NCBI GenBank assembly: GCA_902763085.1
Contig: CACWQW010000022.1
Coordinates: 1-64,000, forward strand
From: Dongibacter bovis
GTDB taxonomy: Bacteria > Bacillota > Negativicutes > Selenomonadales > Selenomonadaceae
Length of the DNA stretch: 64,000 bases
Reading direction: 5' to 3'
Shown: piece by piece, positions 1 through 8,881 of the stretch
Position numbering within the stretch: the first letter of the stretch is position 1
How the letters are laid out: every line of letters starts with the position of its first letter
Made by a program: the position numbers and the translations under genes
The notes under the pieces: model-generated
Told to the model about the DNA's origin: nothing
Seen by the model: only the letters and a program-made list of their open reading frames with translations
Database searches by the model: none

Positions 1-110
1 AGCGATTCTCCTTTGTGGTTGTGTTTTTGTGCAACTACATTTTACCACAAGGGTTCGCTATGGATTTTTAAGTGTTCAACTTAATTATACAATCCGCCGG
101 AGAATAGTCA
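1..110 (-). promoter_or_regulatory. Leader of a leftward gene starting beyond the left edge (tentative)
   Basis: On the minus strand an AAAGGAG Shine-Dalgarno sequence lies at about 9-15, reading toward the left edge, and a TATAAT-like hexamer lies at about 85-90. This suggests the leader of a gene whose coding part lies outside the window. Bases 1-58 also carry an imperfect inverted repeat (TTTGTGGT near the left, ACCACAA near 50). The inverted repeat could instead be a mobile-element end. No coding sequence can be supported here. Confidence 0.3.
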
Positions 111-122
111 TCAAAAAATTCC

Positions 123-151
123 TTGACAGCGACAACCTGTTCCGCTATAAT
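123..151 (+). promoter_or_regulatory. Promoter of the tRNA cluster
   Basis: TTGACA and TATAAT are separated by exactly 17 bases and end 29 bases before tRNA-Asp. This is a consensus housekeeping-sigma promoter and very likely drives all four intact tRNAs down to the terminator at 645. Confidence 0.9.
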
Positions 152-180
152 AATTTATGTCGCTGAAACAAAGCGATGTC

Positions 181-257
181 GGCCCGGTAGTTTAGTTGGT
201 TAGAATGCCGCCCTGTCACGGCGGAGGTCATGGGTTCAAGTCCCATTCGGGTCGCCA
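181..257 (+). tRNA. tRNA-Asp (GTC)
   Basis: A complete cloverleaf of 77 nt with encoded CCA. The anticodon stem CCGCC/GGCGG encloses the loop CTGTCAC, giving anticodon GTC. The acceptor stem pairs over seven positions with two G-U pairs. First gene of the cluster. Confidence 0.96.
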
Positions 258-261
258 ATTT

Positions 262-336
262 GCGGAAATAGCTCAGTGGTAGAGCACCACCTTGCCAAGG
301 TGGGGGTCGCGAGTTCGAGTCTCGTTTTCCGCTCCA
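262..336 (+). tRNA. tRNA-Gly (GCC), copy 1
   Basis: A 75-nt cloverleaf with encoded CCA. The anticodon stem CCACC/GGTGG encloses TTGCCAA, giving anticodon GCC. It is identical over its whole length to the copy at 399-473, so one is a recent duplicate. Confidence 0.95.
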
Positions 337-395
337 TGGTAAGGCCGAGGACTGCAAATCCTCTATCTTCAGTTCGATTCTGAATGTCGCCTCCA
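337..395 (+). pseudogene. Truncated tRNA-Cys
   Basis: These 59 bases are identical to the 3' part of the intact tRNA-Cys at 559-632, from inside the D-loop through the encoded CCA. The first 15 bases (the acceptor 5' strand and start of the D-arm) are missing. The fragment abuts the CCA of tRNA-Gly directly. Without a 5' acceptor strand it cannot fold as a tRNA, so it is a relic of a Gly-Cys duplication that then lost the intervening part. Confidence 0.9.
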
Positions 396-398
396 AAT

Positions 399-473
399 GC
401 GGAAATAGCTCAGTGGTAGAGCACCACCTTGCCAAGGTGGGGGTCGCGAGTTCGAGTCTCGTTTTCCGCTCCA
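399..473 (+). tRNA. tRNA-Gly (GCC), copy 2
   Basis: A 75-nt cloverleaf, anticodon GCC, encoded CCA, identical to the copy at 262-336. A short T-run follows the CCA (474-480) but no stable hairpin precedes it other than the tRNA itself. Confidence 0.95.
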
Positions 474-558
474 TTTTTTTGTAAGGGACTCGGAGGGTCG
501 CGCGACAGGCGCGCTGTCCGTTGTGTTTCATAAAGAGTGCAGTTGCTGCACTGATGAT

Positions 559-632
<74 letters not shown>

Positions 633-644
633 AAGAGAGGATTC

Positions 645-671
645 GCCCGGGAGCATCGCTTCCGGGCTTTT
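645..671 (+). terminator. Terminator of the tRNA cluster
   Basis: A 10-bp stem (645-654 with 658-667, one G-T pair) and a 3-base loop are followed by TTTT. It closes the tRNA operon. The next gene starts only about 28 bases downstream. Confidence 0.8.
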
Positions 672-699
672 GTGTGCATGAGGGAAGGAAGTGCCTGCT

Positions 700-1608
700 A
701 TGGCCGGTGAACCTGGGAAATTCAAGGATCAGCTCGCGAGCGTGTATGAATATTGTTTCGTGGAGACGGTTCCGTATGCGTTCTTCAAGCCGAACCCGAC
801 GCGCGATATCGCCGTCAACCTGCGCGCGAAGGAGTATCGCTGCCCGGTGTGCGGCAAGGTGACGCGCGTCGCCTACCGCTATCATGGGGACACGTATTTT
901 TCCAAGGGAAAGCTGGCGGAGCAGCGGCGCACGTACGATGCGCTCGGGCTCGATTTCCCGACGATGGGCGAGATCGCGTCGGGCGTGCCGTTCGTGAACG
1001 AGGCCATCGGCACCTGCGCGTCGTGTGCAGAAAAGCAGTTTGGCCGAGCGGAGGAGCCGGCGCAGAGGGCCGTGAATCTCGCGGAGCAGCTGCACTGCGC
1101 CGATGCGCTCGTCGTCGCTGCAGCGAAGCAGGCGATGGAGGCGTCGCTCGCGCGCTGGCTTGCTGCTGCTGACGCTGAGACAATCCAGCAGTTCGACGTC
1201 TCGACGATGGAAAAGATGCGCGATCTCATCTGCGCCATCATGCTCGCCGATACGGCAGGCGTGCAGGAAGCGCTCACGGAATATCGCGCGGTCGTGCACC
1301 ACGGGAAAGAGGAATGTGCACGCTTGCTCACAGAGCTCCCTGCGGTCTTCACGGCGCAGGTCGGGCGCTCGACACACGCGCCGGAGTCGATGTCGGATAC
1401 GGTGTATCATGAGTACACGGTGGCGTTTGCCGCAGCGGAGGCGCCGCGCGAGGTGTTCTACTTCCCGCGCCGCATCGAGAAGCAGCGCCTCGAGATGTTC
1501 CTCGAGCAGCCGCGCCTTACGACCCTGGCGGAGCTTTTCTCTGAGGTCGGTTTCCACGGGGAGTGGCTGGAGATATTCTCCACTCGCCTCGGCGCGCTTA
1601 CGGCGTGA
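700..1608 (+). CDS. Hypothetical protein with zinc-ribbon-like cysteine pairs
   Basis: A protein of about 302 residues that I do not recognise. Near residue 49 it has CPVCG and near residue 106 CASC, so two CxxC pairs could form one zinc-binding ribbon; the rest is helical and charged. No signal peptide or membrane segment is seen. The start was set at ATG 700 because AAGGAAG (684-691) lies at a normal distance; an in-frame GTG at 691 touches that ribosome site. It sits alone between the tRNA terminator and the rny promoter. It may be a metal- or RNA-binding protein; function is unknown. Confidence 0.75.
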   Translation: MAGEPGKFKDQLASVYEYCFVETVPYAFFKPNPTRDIAVNLRAKEYRCPVCGKVTRVAYRYHGDTYFSKGKLAEQRRTYDALGLDFPTMGEIASGVPFVNEAIGTCASCAEKQFGRAEEPAQRAVNLAEQLHCADALVVAAAKQAMEASLARWLAAADAETIQQFDVSTMEKMRDLICAIMLADTAGVQEALTEYRAVVHHGKEECARLLTELPAVFTAQVGRSTHAPESMSDTVYHEYTVAFAAAEAPREVFYFPRRIEKQRLEMFLEQPRLTTLAELFSEVGFHGEWLEIFSTRLGALTA

Positions 1609-1615
1609 GCGGATA

Positions 1616-1644
1616 TTGACGCGTAGGGGATTGGCTGATAGAAT
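1616..1644 (+). promoter_or_regulatory. Promoter of the rny transcript
   Basis: TTGACG and TAGAAT are separated by 17 bases, about 70 bases upstream of rny and just after the preceding stop codon. Good match to a housekeeping promoter. Confidence 0.7.
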
Positions 1645-1715
1645 AGAAAGGTATAGTTACGCCACAAAAACTACTACAACAATAAATTGCATCCAAGCAA
1701 ACATCCAACCAGGGG

Positions 1716-3260
1716 GTGAACATCATTATCGTAACAATTTTAGCGGTATGTATTGCAGTGATCATCGGCGGAATCGCCGGTTATACGATGAGGAAGCGCT
1801 CGGCGGAGGCCCAGATCGGCTCGGCGGAAGAGGAGGCGCTCAAGATCGTTTCCGATGCCGAGTCGAAAGGCGAGGCGCGCAAGAAGGAGCTCATGCTCGA
1901 GGCGAAGGAGGATATCCATCGCCTGCGTCAGGAGCTCGACCGTGATACGAAGGAACGCCGCAGCGAGCTCTCGCGGCAGGAGCGCCGCGTCGTCCAGAAG
2001 GAAGAGAACCTCGACCGCAAGCTCGACTCGGTCGAGAAAAAGGAAGAGCAGCTCGCGCGCAAGGAGTCTCGCATCGACAAGACGCAGCAGGCAGTTGATG
2101 AGATGCACGCTAAGCAGAAATCGGAGCTCGAGCGCATCTCCGGGCTCACGTCCGATGAGGCGAAGACGATCCTCATGGCGGAGACGGAGGAAGAGCTCAA
2201 GCACGAGAAGGCCCTGAAGATCAAGGAGTACGAGCAGCAGACGAAGGATGAGGCGGATAAGAAGGCCCGTGACATCCTTTCGATTGCCATCCAGCGCTGC
2301 GCGGCAGATCATGTGGCGGAGACGACGGTCTCGGTTGTCTCCCTGCCGAACGATGAGATGAAAGGTCGCATCATCGGGCGCGAGGGTCGGAATATCCGCA
2401 CGCTGGAGACGCTGACGGGCATCGATCTCATCATCGACGATACGCCGGAGGCCGTTATCCTCTCCGGGTTCGATCCAGTGCGTCGCGAAGTGGCTCGCAT
2501 CGCACTGGAGAAACTCATCCAGGACGGGCGCATCCATCCTGCCCGCATCGAGGAAATGGTGGAGAAGGCCAAGCGCGAGGTCGATGCGCGCATCAAGGAA
2601 GCCGGTGAGCAGGCGACGTTCGATACGGGCGTTCACGGCTTGCATCCGGAGCTCGTGAAGCTCCTCGGCCGCCTGCGCTACCGCACGAGCTATGGGCAGA
2701 ACGTGCTCGACCATTCCATCGAGGTATCGCACCTCGCTGGCACGATGGCGGCGGAGCTCGGCTGTGACGTCATGCTCGCGAAGCGCGGCGGTCTGCTGCA
2801 CGATATCGGCAAGGCGATCGACCATGAGGTCGAGGGGTCGCATACGAGCATCGGTGCGGATCTCGCGCGTAAGTTCCGCGAGTCGAAGGACGTCATCAAC
2901 TGCATCGCGTCGCATCACGGCGACTGCGAGGCGACGAGTGTCGAGGCCGTCCTCGTCGCGGCGGCCGATGCCGTGTCGGCGGCACGTCCCGGCGCGCGTC
3001 GCGAGAGCCTCGAATCTTACCTCAAGCGCCTGAAGCGCCTCGAGGAGATCGCGGAGTCGTTCGACGGCGTCGAGCGTTGCTTTGCCATCCAGGCAGGGCG
3101 CGAGATCCGCGTGATGGTCAAGCCGGACAAGGTCGATGATGCGGGCGCGGCAGCGCTGGCACATGACATCGTCAAGAAGATCGAAGAAGAGCTCGAGTAT
3201 CCGGGCCAGATCAAGGCGACGGTAATCCGTGAGACGCGTGTGGTCGATTACGCAAAATAA
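1716..3260 (+). CDS. rny: Ribonuclease Y
   Basis: Membrane-anchored endoribonuclease that initiates mRNA decay in Firmicutes. The 514 residues match the family length and order: an N-terminal membrane helix (residues 3-22), a long charged coiled coil (about 30-190), a KH domain with [10 protein letters not shown] near residue 217, and an HD domain with [10 protein letters not shown] near 360 holding the metal-binding His-Asp pair. The GTG start at 1716 overlaps its own ribosome-binding stretch AGGGGGTG (1711-1718); a start a few codons later is possible but would trim the membrane helix. It is first in a run with a conserved hypothetical gene and ymdB, a common Firmicute arrangement. Confidence 0.96.
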   Translation: MNIIIVTILAVCIAVIIGGIAGYTMRKRSAEAQIGSAEEEALKIVSDAESKGEARKKELMLEAKEDIHRLRQELDRDTKERRSELSRQERRVVQKEENLDRKLDSVEKKEEQLARKESRIDKTQQAVDEMHAKQKSELERISGLTSDEAKTILMAETEEELKHEKALKIKEYEQQTKDEADKKARDILSIAIQRCAADHVAETTVSVVSLPNDEMKGRIIGREGRNIRTLETLTGIDLIIDDTPEAVILSGFDPVRREVARIALEKLIQDGRIHPARIEEMVEKAKREVDARIKEAGEQATFDTGVHGLHPELVKLLGRLRYRTSYGQNVLDHSIEVSHLAGTMAAELGCDVMLAKRGGLLHDIGKAIDHEVEGSHTSIGADLARKFRESKDVINCIASHHGDCEATSVEAVLVAAADAVSAARPGARRESLESYLKRLKRLEEIAESFDGVERCFAIQAGREIRVMVKPDKVDDAGAAALAHDIVKKIEEELEYPGQIKATVIRETRVVDYAK

Positions 3261-3318
3261 GAACATTCAGGGGATGCTGCATGCGTGGCGTCCCTTTCGC
3301 TATCAAGGAGGTGGGACG

Positions 3319-3849
3319 ATGTTTCCCTTTCCCTTCCGCAAGAAGAAACGGCAGAAGCCGAGCAAGGAGGGTGTGAGCCTTCTGGCATCCATCCTCGTCT
3401 GCTACGAGGAGATCACCAAGGTGAGCTATGAGCCGGAGAATGCGACGATCCGTCTGACGTTTTCCATCGAGGAATCTCTGACGCATGCGCAGTTCCAGAA
3501 AATCGGCAAGCTGCTCGCGGAGAGCATCGCCGCGTATCTCGATCTCAATGGGCTGCACGCGCGCGTCGTGAGCCTCGAGATGGAGACGACGCCCAAGGTG
3601 TCGTTCCTCCATCTCATCCGCGATGTCGCGACGCTGACCCGCGATGAGCTTTCCCTGGTGGCGGATATCCTCTACGATGCGTTTCCTGAGACGCTGCTGC
3701 TCGATGAGCGCGATCCGCTCGATCCGAACTTCGAAGTCGAGCAGGAGAACCTGCTCGATCACATGCTCGGGACCGTGCGGCAGCAGCGCTTGCACGAGAA
3801 ACTGCTCGGCATCCGCGAGGGAGATCGCGTCGTCGTTTACAATCAATAA
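3319..3849 (+). CDS. Conserved hypothetical protein between rny and ymdB
   Basis: A protein of 176 residues with a very basic N-terminus (FRKKKRQKPSK) and an otherwise soluble, mixed alpha/beta composition. I do not recognise a family. ATG 3319 was chosen because AAGGAGGTG (3305-3313) lies just upstream; the open frame extends to 3229 but without a ribosome site. It is 58 bases after rny and 15 before ymdB, so it is probably co-transcribed with RNA-turnover genes. A link to RNA metabolism is only inferred from position. Confidence 0.75.
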   Translation: MFPFPFRKKKRQKPSKEGVSLLASILVCYEEITKVSYEPENATIRLTFSIEESLTHAQFQKIGKLLAESIAAYLDLNGLHARVVSLEMETTPKVSFLHLIRDVATLTRDELSLVADILYDAFPETLLLDERDPLDPNFEVEQENLLDHMLGTVRQQRLHEKLLGIREGDRVVVYNQ

Positions 3850-3864
3850 TCTGGGAGTCTTTTC

Positions 3865-4653
3865 ATGAGAATCATGTTCGTTGGCGACGTCGTTGGCCGT
3901 AACGGCCGGAAGGCGTTTCGCAAGTATACACCGGAGCTGCGCAAGGAGAAAGGCATCGATGTCGTCGTGGTCAACGGCGAGAACTCCGCAGCGGGCAAGG
4001 GCTTCACGCGGAAATCCCTCGATGAGCTCTATCAGGGAGGCGCGGATATCGTGACCTCTGGCAACCACGTCTGGGATAAGAAGGACGTGCTCGAATTCAT
4101 CGATCAGGAGCCGTTCCTCATCCGCCCGGCGAATTACCCCGGGGAGGCGCCGGGCAAGGGATGGTGCGTGTATCCGTTCAAGGCGAAGAACATCGGCGTC
4201 ATGAACCTATCGGGGCGCGCGTTCATGCCGCCGCTCGACGATCCGTTCCAGAAAGTCGAGGAACTCCTCAAGGAGATGCAGCAGGAATGCGATCTCCTCT
4301 TCCTTGATTTCCACGCGGAGACGACCTCGGAGAAAATCGCGATGGGGTGGTATCTCGACGGCCGCGTGAACGGTGTCGTCGGGACGCATACCCACGTGCA
4401 GACGGCGGATGCCTGCCTGCTTCCCCAGGGGACGGGCTATATCACGGACCTCGGCATGACAGGACCGCGCTGCTCGGTGCTCGGCGTGGAGACGGAGAAG
4501 ATCCTCTACCGTTTCCAGACCTGCCGCCCCGTCCGCTTCGAGGTCGCGGAGGGGCCTTCCGTCTACGCAGCCGTCATCATGACCATCGATGATGCTTCCA
4601 ATCGCACGGTTGACATCGAGCGCGTGCAGATCTTGGAAGATTGGCCGAATTGA
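3865..4653 (+). CDS. ymdB: YmdB-family metallophosphoesterase
   Basis: Calcineurin-like phosphoesterase of 262 residues, the family length. Family members hydrolyse 2',3'-cyclic nucleotides and affect RNase Y-dependent processes. Visible metal-site motifs in order are GDVVGRNG near the N-terminus, NGENSAAGKG, GNHVWDKK, DFHAETTSEK and GTHTHVQTAD. It follows the hypothetical gene by 15 bases and lies downstream of rny, the same order as in Bacillus. Cytoplasmic; no signal peptide. Confidence 0.93.
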   Translation: MRIMFVGDVVGRNGRKAFRKYTPELRKEKGIDVVVVNGENSAAGKGFTRKSLDELYQGGADIVTSGNHVWDKKDVLEFIDQEPFLIRPANYPGEAPGKGWCVYPFKAKNIGVMNLSGRAFMPPLDDPFQKVEELLKEMQQECDLLFLDFHAETTSEKIAMGWYLDGRVNGVVGTHTHVQTADACLLPQGTGYITDLGMTGPRCSVLGVETEKILYRFQTCRPVRFEVAEGPSVYAAVIMTIDDASNRTVDIERVQILEDWPN

Positions 4654-4662
4654 TGCCGCGCG

Positions 4663-4689
4663 GCAGGAGTTTCCTCTTTCGTGTAGAAA
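4663..4689 (+). repeat. Intergenic motif shared with 58098-58125
   Basis: The pattern GCAGGA, a T-rich TTTCC, CTTTCG and then AGAAA occurs here, ten bases after the ymdB stop, and again at 58098-58125 after sdaAA. Both copies lie in leaders upstream of small genes (spoVS, secreted protein). It may be a conserved cis element or RNA feature; function unknown. Confidence 0.4.
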
Positions 4690-4785
4690 CATGTAACAGA
4701 GAAAAATCTCGCGAAGACCGCTTCAGAGAGAGAAATGCCTTTTACAGGCAGACGATGCGCTTTGGAAAGAGAGGATGTGCCGCTC

Positions 4786-5046
4786 ATGGAGATTTTGAAG
4801 GTGTCAGCAAAATCCAACCCCAATTCCGTTGCCGGGGCCTTGGCTGGTGTGCTCAGGGAGTCCGGCAGCGCGGAAATGCAGGCTGTGGGGGCGGGCGCGC
4901 TCAATCAGGCGGTCAAGGCCATCGCGATTGCCCGCGGTTTTGTCGCACCGCATGGCATTGACCTCATCTGCATCCCGGCGTTCACCGATGTCGAGATCGA
5001 TGGCGTCCACCGCACGGCGATGAAGCTCATCGTCGAGCCGCGCTGA
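4786..5046 (+). CDS. spoVS: Stage V sporulation protein S
   Basis: An 86-residue protein, exactly the size of SpoVS, beginning MEILKVSAKSNPNSVAGAL and containing AEMQAVGAGALNQAVKAIAIARGF. SpoVS belongs to the Alba superfamily of small nucleic-acid-binding dimers; in Bacillus it is needed for coat and cortex formation and affects septation. ATG 4786 was chosen because it gives the family length; an upstream extension to 4735 adds unrelated residues. It is followed after 24 bases by the PHP phosphatase gene. SpoVS also occurs in non-sporulating lineages, so it does not prove sporulation. Confidence 0.93.
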   Translation: MEILKVSAKSNPNSVAGALAGVLRESGSAEMQAVGAGALNQAVKAIAIARGFVAPHGIDLICIPAFTDVEIDGVHRTAMKLIVEPR

Positions 5047-5070
5047 ATGGTGTGAGGAGGAGAAAACGGC

Positions 5071-5895
5071 ATGTCAAGCGATCTGCATACGCATACGACG
5101 TTCTCCGATGGGAAACTGACCCCGGAGGAACTCGTCTGTGCCGCTAAGAAAGCAGGACTGAAATACCTTGCCATCACGGATCACGATACCGTGGATGGCA
5201 TCGCCCATCTCTATGAGAACGGGTACTATCCGGCAAAGGGGATCCACATCATCCCCGGGATCGAGTTCTCCGCCCATCATCCGACGCAGGAGATCCACAT
5301 CCTCGGCTATCAGGTAGATATCTATAACAGCGAGCTCGCCGACCGCCTCAACGAGGTCACGGAGGCGCGCTGGACGCGGTTCACGGAGATGGTGGAGAAG
5401 CTGCAGAAGCTCGGCTATGATATCCGGGAGAAGGACGTGCTGACGGTCGCCGGCGCGAGCAAGTCCATCAGCCGCTCGCACATCGGACGCGTGCTCGTCA
5501 GCAAGGGGTATTTCAAGACCGTGCGCGACGCCTTCGCGGAGCTCTTGCAGAAGGGGCGCCCGGCGTATGTTCCGCATTACCGGCTCGAGGTCGAGGATAT
5601 CATCGGCCTCATCAAGCAGGCAGGCGGTCTCGCCGTCCTCGCGCATCCGAAACTCGTCTGGGATGACACCATCGTCGAGAGGATCTGCCAAAGCGGCATC
5701 GACGGTCTCGAGGTCTTCTATCCGCAGCACAATCCTGAGGACACGGCACATTACCTCGCCCTGGCGGAGAAATATCATCTGTTGCCCTCAGGCGGCTCTG
5801 ACTTTCACGGGTTCCCGACGCGCTATCCGACGGAACTCGGCGTCTTCACCATCGAGGACCGCTACGCAGAGCCGTTCGATCGGCCGGAGGAGTAA
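5071..5895 (+). CDS. PHP-domain phosphoesterase
   Basis: A 274-residue PHP-domain protein of the TrpH/YciV type, whose members hydrolyse 3',5'-nucleoside bisphosphates or act on RNA ends. The metal-site motifs are clear: DLHTHTTFSDG at residue 4, ITDHDTVDG near 36, GIEFSAHH near 68, LAHPKLVWDD near 190 and GSDFHG near 243. Good GAGGAG ribosome site upstream of ATG 5071. It lies between spoVS and the P-loop/Asp23 gene. A role in nucleotide or RNA salvage fits with the neighbouring RNase Y and YmdB genes but is inferred. Confidence 0.88.
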   Translation: MSSDLHTHTTFSDGKLTPEELVCAAKKAGLKYLAITDHDTVDGIAHLYENGYYPAKGIHIIPGIEFSAHHPTQEIHILGYQVDIYNSELADRLNEVTEARWTRFTEMVEKLQKLGYDIREKDVLTVAGASKSISRSHIGRVLVSKGYFKTVRDAFAELLQKGRPAYVPHYRLEVEDIIGLIKQAGGLAVLAHPKLVWDDTIVERICQSGIDGLEVFYPQHNPEDTAHYLALAEKYHLLPSGGSDFHGFPTRYPTELGVFTIEDRYAEPFDRPEE

Positions 5896-5964
5896 CGGGC
5901 AGGGCAGGCCCTATGGTGGGAGCCTGCCCTGCCGAGAGGCAGGAATAAGGAGAGAGGAATCCCT

Positions 5965-6798
5965 ATGGATGTCATCGCACTCGTCGGCCCGAGCGGCACA
6001 GGCAAGAGCCATCGCGCGCTGCTCGTCGCACATCAGCATCAGGCGGATGCCATCATCGACGACGGCATTCTCATCAAGGATGGGAAGATCATCGGCGGCC
6101 ACTCCGCCAAGAAGGAGAAGAGCCGCATCATGGCCGTGCGCCGCGCTATCTTCATCCTGCCTGGACATGCAGAGGAAGTGCGCGCGGCCATCGCTCAGGT
6201 CAAGCCGCATCGCATCCTCGTGCTCGGCACTTCGGAAAACATGGTGCATAAGATCACGAAGGCACTGCACCTGCCTGCCATCGCGCAGATCATCCACATC
6301 GAGGACATCGCGACGAAAGCGGAGATGGAGAAGGCGCGCTTCTATCGCCTCAAGCAGGGGAAACACATCATCCCCGTGCCGACCATTGAGCTCAAGCCGC
6401 ATTTTTCCGGCTATCTCGTCGATCCGCTGCAGACGTTCTTCAAGCGCTCGCGCACGCGGCGCCGCCGCCTCGGCGAGAAGTCTATCGTGCGTCCTGTCTT
6501 CAGCTATTACGGCAAGCTCAGCATTGACGATTCCGTCGTGGCGAACATCGTGCGCAACGTCGTCTCCCGCGAGGAATCGGTCAGCCGGGTCAGCCATATC
6601 CGCGTGCGCCATCGCTACGTCGATGATGAGGATCAGGGGCTCGACATCGTCTGTGAGATCACGCTTTCCTACGGCGGCCATATCCCGAGCCTCATCGAGG
6701 GGGCGCGGGAAAAGGCGAGGGAAGCGGTCGAATTCATGACGGGGATGGTCGTCCACGAGATCGATATCGTCGTCAAGGCACTCTATGTGAATGGATAA
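5965..6798 (+). CDS. P-loop protein with C-terminal Asp23/Gls24-like domain
   Basis: A 277-residue two-part protein. Residues 1-120 carry a Walker A motif (GPSGTGKS, 8-15) and resemble a nucleotide-binding domain. A basic linker follows (RSRTRRRRLG near 153). Residues about 170-277 resemble the Asp23/Gls24 (DUF322) fold seen in envelope-stress proteins of Firmicutes, with the typical GKLSIDDSVVANIV start and a conserved terminal beta strand. No membrane segment. Its stop overlaps the open frame of ftsH, so the two genes are probably co-expressed. An ATP-dependent role in membrane or envelope maintenance with FtsH is an inference. Confidence 0.75.
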   Translation: MDVIALVGPSGTGKSHRALLVAHQHQADAIIDDGILIKDGKIIGGHSAKKEKSRIMAVRRAIFILPGHAEEVRAAIAQVKPHRILVLGTSENMVHKITKALHLPAIAQIIHIEDIATKAEMEKARFYRLKQGKHIIPVPTIELKPHFSGYLVDPLQTFFKRSRTRRRRLGEKSIVRPVFSYYGKLSIDDSVVANIVRNVVSREESVSRVSHIRVRHRYVDDEDQGLDIVCEITLSYGGHIPSLIEGAREKAREAVEFMTGMVVHEIDIVVKALYVNG

Positions 6799-6814
6799 AA
6801 AAGAGGGAACCTCT

Positions 6815-8749
6815 ATGAAGGAAGTCAAAGAACCAAAGAAACCGCTGCTCTTCTTCTATGTCATGATGCTGTTCCTCGTGCTGCTCTTCAATGAGATGGC
6901 GCGTCCCTATCTCGAGCAGGCACAGTTCGAGAAGGTGGACTACAGCACGTTCATGGACATGATCGAGGAGAAGGACATCGGCCGCGTCGAGATCCAGGAG
7001 AACCAGATTCTCTTCACGGATGCGAATGATGCAAAAAAATACCGCACGGGCATCATGAACGATCCGACGCTCGCCGACCGCCTGCACGCCTCCGGCGCGA
7101 AGTTCACGCAGGACATCAAGGAGCAGACGTCGCCGCTCGTCGATTTCTTCATGACGTGGGTGTTGCCGATCCTCATCTTTTTCGCCATCGGGCAATATTT
7201 CAGCCGCAAGCTCATGGAGAAAGCGGGAGGCGGTGGCGGCTCTCTCATGTTCGGCATGGGCGGCAAGCAGGCGAAGATCTACGTGCCGTCCTCGGCAGGG
7301 ATCCACTTCAAGGACGTCGCTGGCGAGGATGAAGCAAAGGAGAACCTCTCAGAGATCGTCGACTACCTCCACAACCCGCAGAAGTATTCTGTCATCGGCG
7401 CGCAGATGCCGAAAGGCGTCCTGCTCGTCGGACCTCCGGGCACAGGCAAGACCATGCTCGCGAAAGCGGTGGCGGGCGAGGCGGACGTGCCGTTCTTCTC
7501 GATCGCCGGCTCGGAGTTCGTCGAGATGTTCGTCGGCATGGGCGCCTCCAAGGTGCGCGAGCTCTTCAAGCAGGCGAAGGAGAAGGCGCCCTGCATCGTC
7601 TTCATCGATGAGATCGATGCGATCGGGCAGAAGCGCAGCGGCAATGTCATGGGCAATGACGAGCGCGAGCAGACGCTCAACCAGCTGCTCACGGAGATGG
7701 ACGGGTTTGAGGGGAACAACGGCGTGATCATCCTCGCCGCGACGAACCGGCCGGAGTCACTCGATCCCGCCCTCCTGCGCCCCGGTCGTTTCGATCGCCG
7801 CGTGCCGGTCGAGCTGCCGGACCTCGCGGGACGCGAGGCCATTCTCAAAGTACACGCGCAGAAGATCCAGCTCGAAGAGGACGTCGATCTCCATACCATC
7901 GCCCGCATGGCGGCGGGAGCCTCGGGTGCAGAGCTCGCGAACATCGTCAACGAGGGCGCGCTGCGCGCCGTGCGCAACGGCAGGAATACGGTGCGCCAGT
8001 CCGATCTCGAGGAAAGCGTCGAAGTCGTCATCGCCGGCTATCAGAAGAAGAACGCGATCCTCTCCGACAAGGAGAAGCGCACGGTGGCCTATCATGAGAT
8101 CGGCCACGCGCTCGTTGCGGCCCTGCAGACGGACAGCGCGCCTGTGCAGAAGATCACGATCATCCCGCGCACGTCCGGCGCCCTCGGCTATACGATGCAG
8201 GTCGAACAGCAGGATAAGTACATCCTCACGAAAGAGGAGCTTGAGAACAAGATCGCGACGTTCACAGGCGGCCGTGCGGCAGAAGAGGTTAAGTTCGGCC
8301 AGGTCAGCACGGGCGCCGCGAACGATATCGAGCAGGCGACGAAGCTTGCGCGCGCGATGATCACGCGCTATGGTATGAGTGAGGAGTTTGACATGGTCGC
8401 GATGGAGACCGTCAACAACAAATACCTCGGCGGCGACACGAGCCTCACCTGCTCGGCAGCGACGCAGCAGCAGATCGACAAGCGCGTCGTCGAACTCGTG
8501 CGGCGTCAGCACGATGTCGCGAAAAAGCTCCTCGAGGAGCACATGGACAAGCTAGACGAGCTCGCAGGCTACCTCTACGAGAAGGAAACCATCACGGGGC
8601 AGGAGTTCATGGACATCCTGAAACGGGAAGAGAAGCCTGCCGACCTGCTTGCGGCAGGGGGCGGAGACGCTGACACTGCGCAGGTAGAAGCAGAGCTATC
8701 ACAGCGGGAGAATGTGACAAGCGATACAGGTTTGCCAAAAGAAAACTAA
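6815..8749 (+). CDS. ftsH: ATP-dependent zinc metalloprotease FtsH
   Basis: Membrane-anchored AAA+ protease that removes damaged membrane proteins and short-lived regulators. Two membrane helices flank an extracytoplasmic domain (about residues 10-130). Walker A GPPGTGKT is near 206, Walker [10 protein letters not shown] near 262, the second region of homology near 310, and the zinc site HEIGH near 426. ATG 6815 was chosen because AAGAGGGA (6801-6808) is well spaced; an upstream in-frame ATG at 6791 overlaps the previous gene and lacks a ribosome site. 644 residues, normal length. Followed by a strong terminator. Confidence 0.97.
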   Translation: MKEVKEPKKPLLFFYVMMLFLVLLFNEMARPYLEQAQFEKVDYSTFMDMIEEKDIGRVEIQENQILFTDANDAKKYRTGIMNDPTLADRLHASGAKFTQDIKEQTSPLVDFFMTWVLPILIFFAIGQYFSRKLMEKAGGGGGSLMFGMGGKQAKIYVPSSAGIHFKDVAGEDEAKENLSEIVDYLHNPQKYSVIGAQMPKGVLLVGPPGTGKTMLAKAVAGEADVPFFSIAGSEFVEMFVGMGASKVRELFKQAKEKAPCIVFIDEIDAIGQKRSGNVMGNDEREQTLNQLLTEMDGFEGNNGVIILAATNRPESLDPALLRPGRFDRRVPVELPDLAGREAILKVHAQKIQLEEDVDLHTIARMAAGASGAELANIVNEGALRAVRNGRNTVRQSDLEESVEVVIAGYQKKNAILSDKEKRTVAYHEIGHALVAALQTDSAPVQKITIIPRTSGALGYTMQVEQQDKYILTKEELENKIATFTGGRAAEEVKFGQVSTGAANDIEQATKLARAMITRYGMSEEFDMVAMETVNNKYLGGDTSLTCSAATQQQIDKRVVELVRRQHDVAKKLLEEHMDKLDELAGYLYEKETITGQEFMDILKREEKPADLLAAGGGDADTAQVEAELSQRENVTSDTGLPKEN

Positions 8750-8763
8750 ACATTTGAGAGATG

Positions 8764-8801
8764 AAAAGCTCTTGCGGCTTGAATGCGGCAAGAGCTTTTT
8801 T
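8764..8801 (+). terminator. Terminator after ftsH
   Basis: A perfect 12-bp stem (8764-8775 with 8788-8799), 12-base loop and a run of T. It separates the housekeeping block from the accessory cluster. Confidence 0.88.
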
Positions 8802-8822
8802 AGTGGAAAATAAGAAAATGTC

Positions 8823-8852
8823 TTGCGGGGGGAGGGATAACTTTGCTATCAT
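8823..8852 (+). promoter_or_regulatory. Possible promoter of the glycolipid cluster
   Basis: TTGCGG and TATCAT are separated by 18 bases, with TGC before the -10 box (extended -10). It is the only candidate between the ftsH terminator and the UbiA-type gene. Confidence 0.4.
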
Positions 8853-8881
8853 AGAGGACAGCATGCAGCTGTCAGGGGAAA

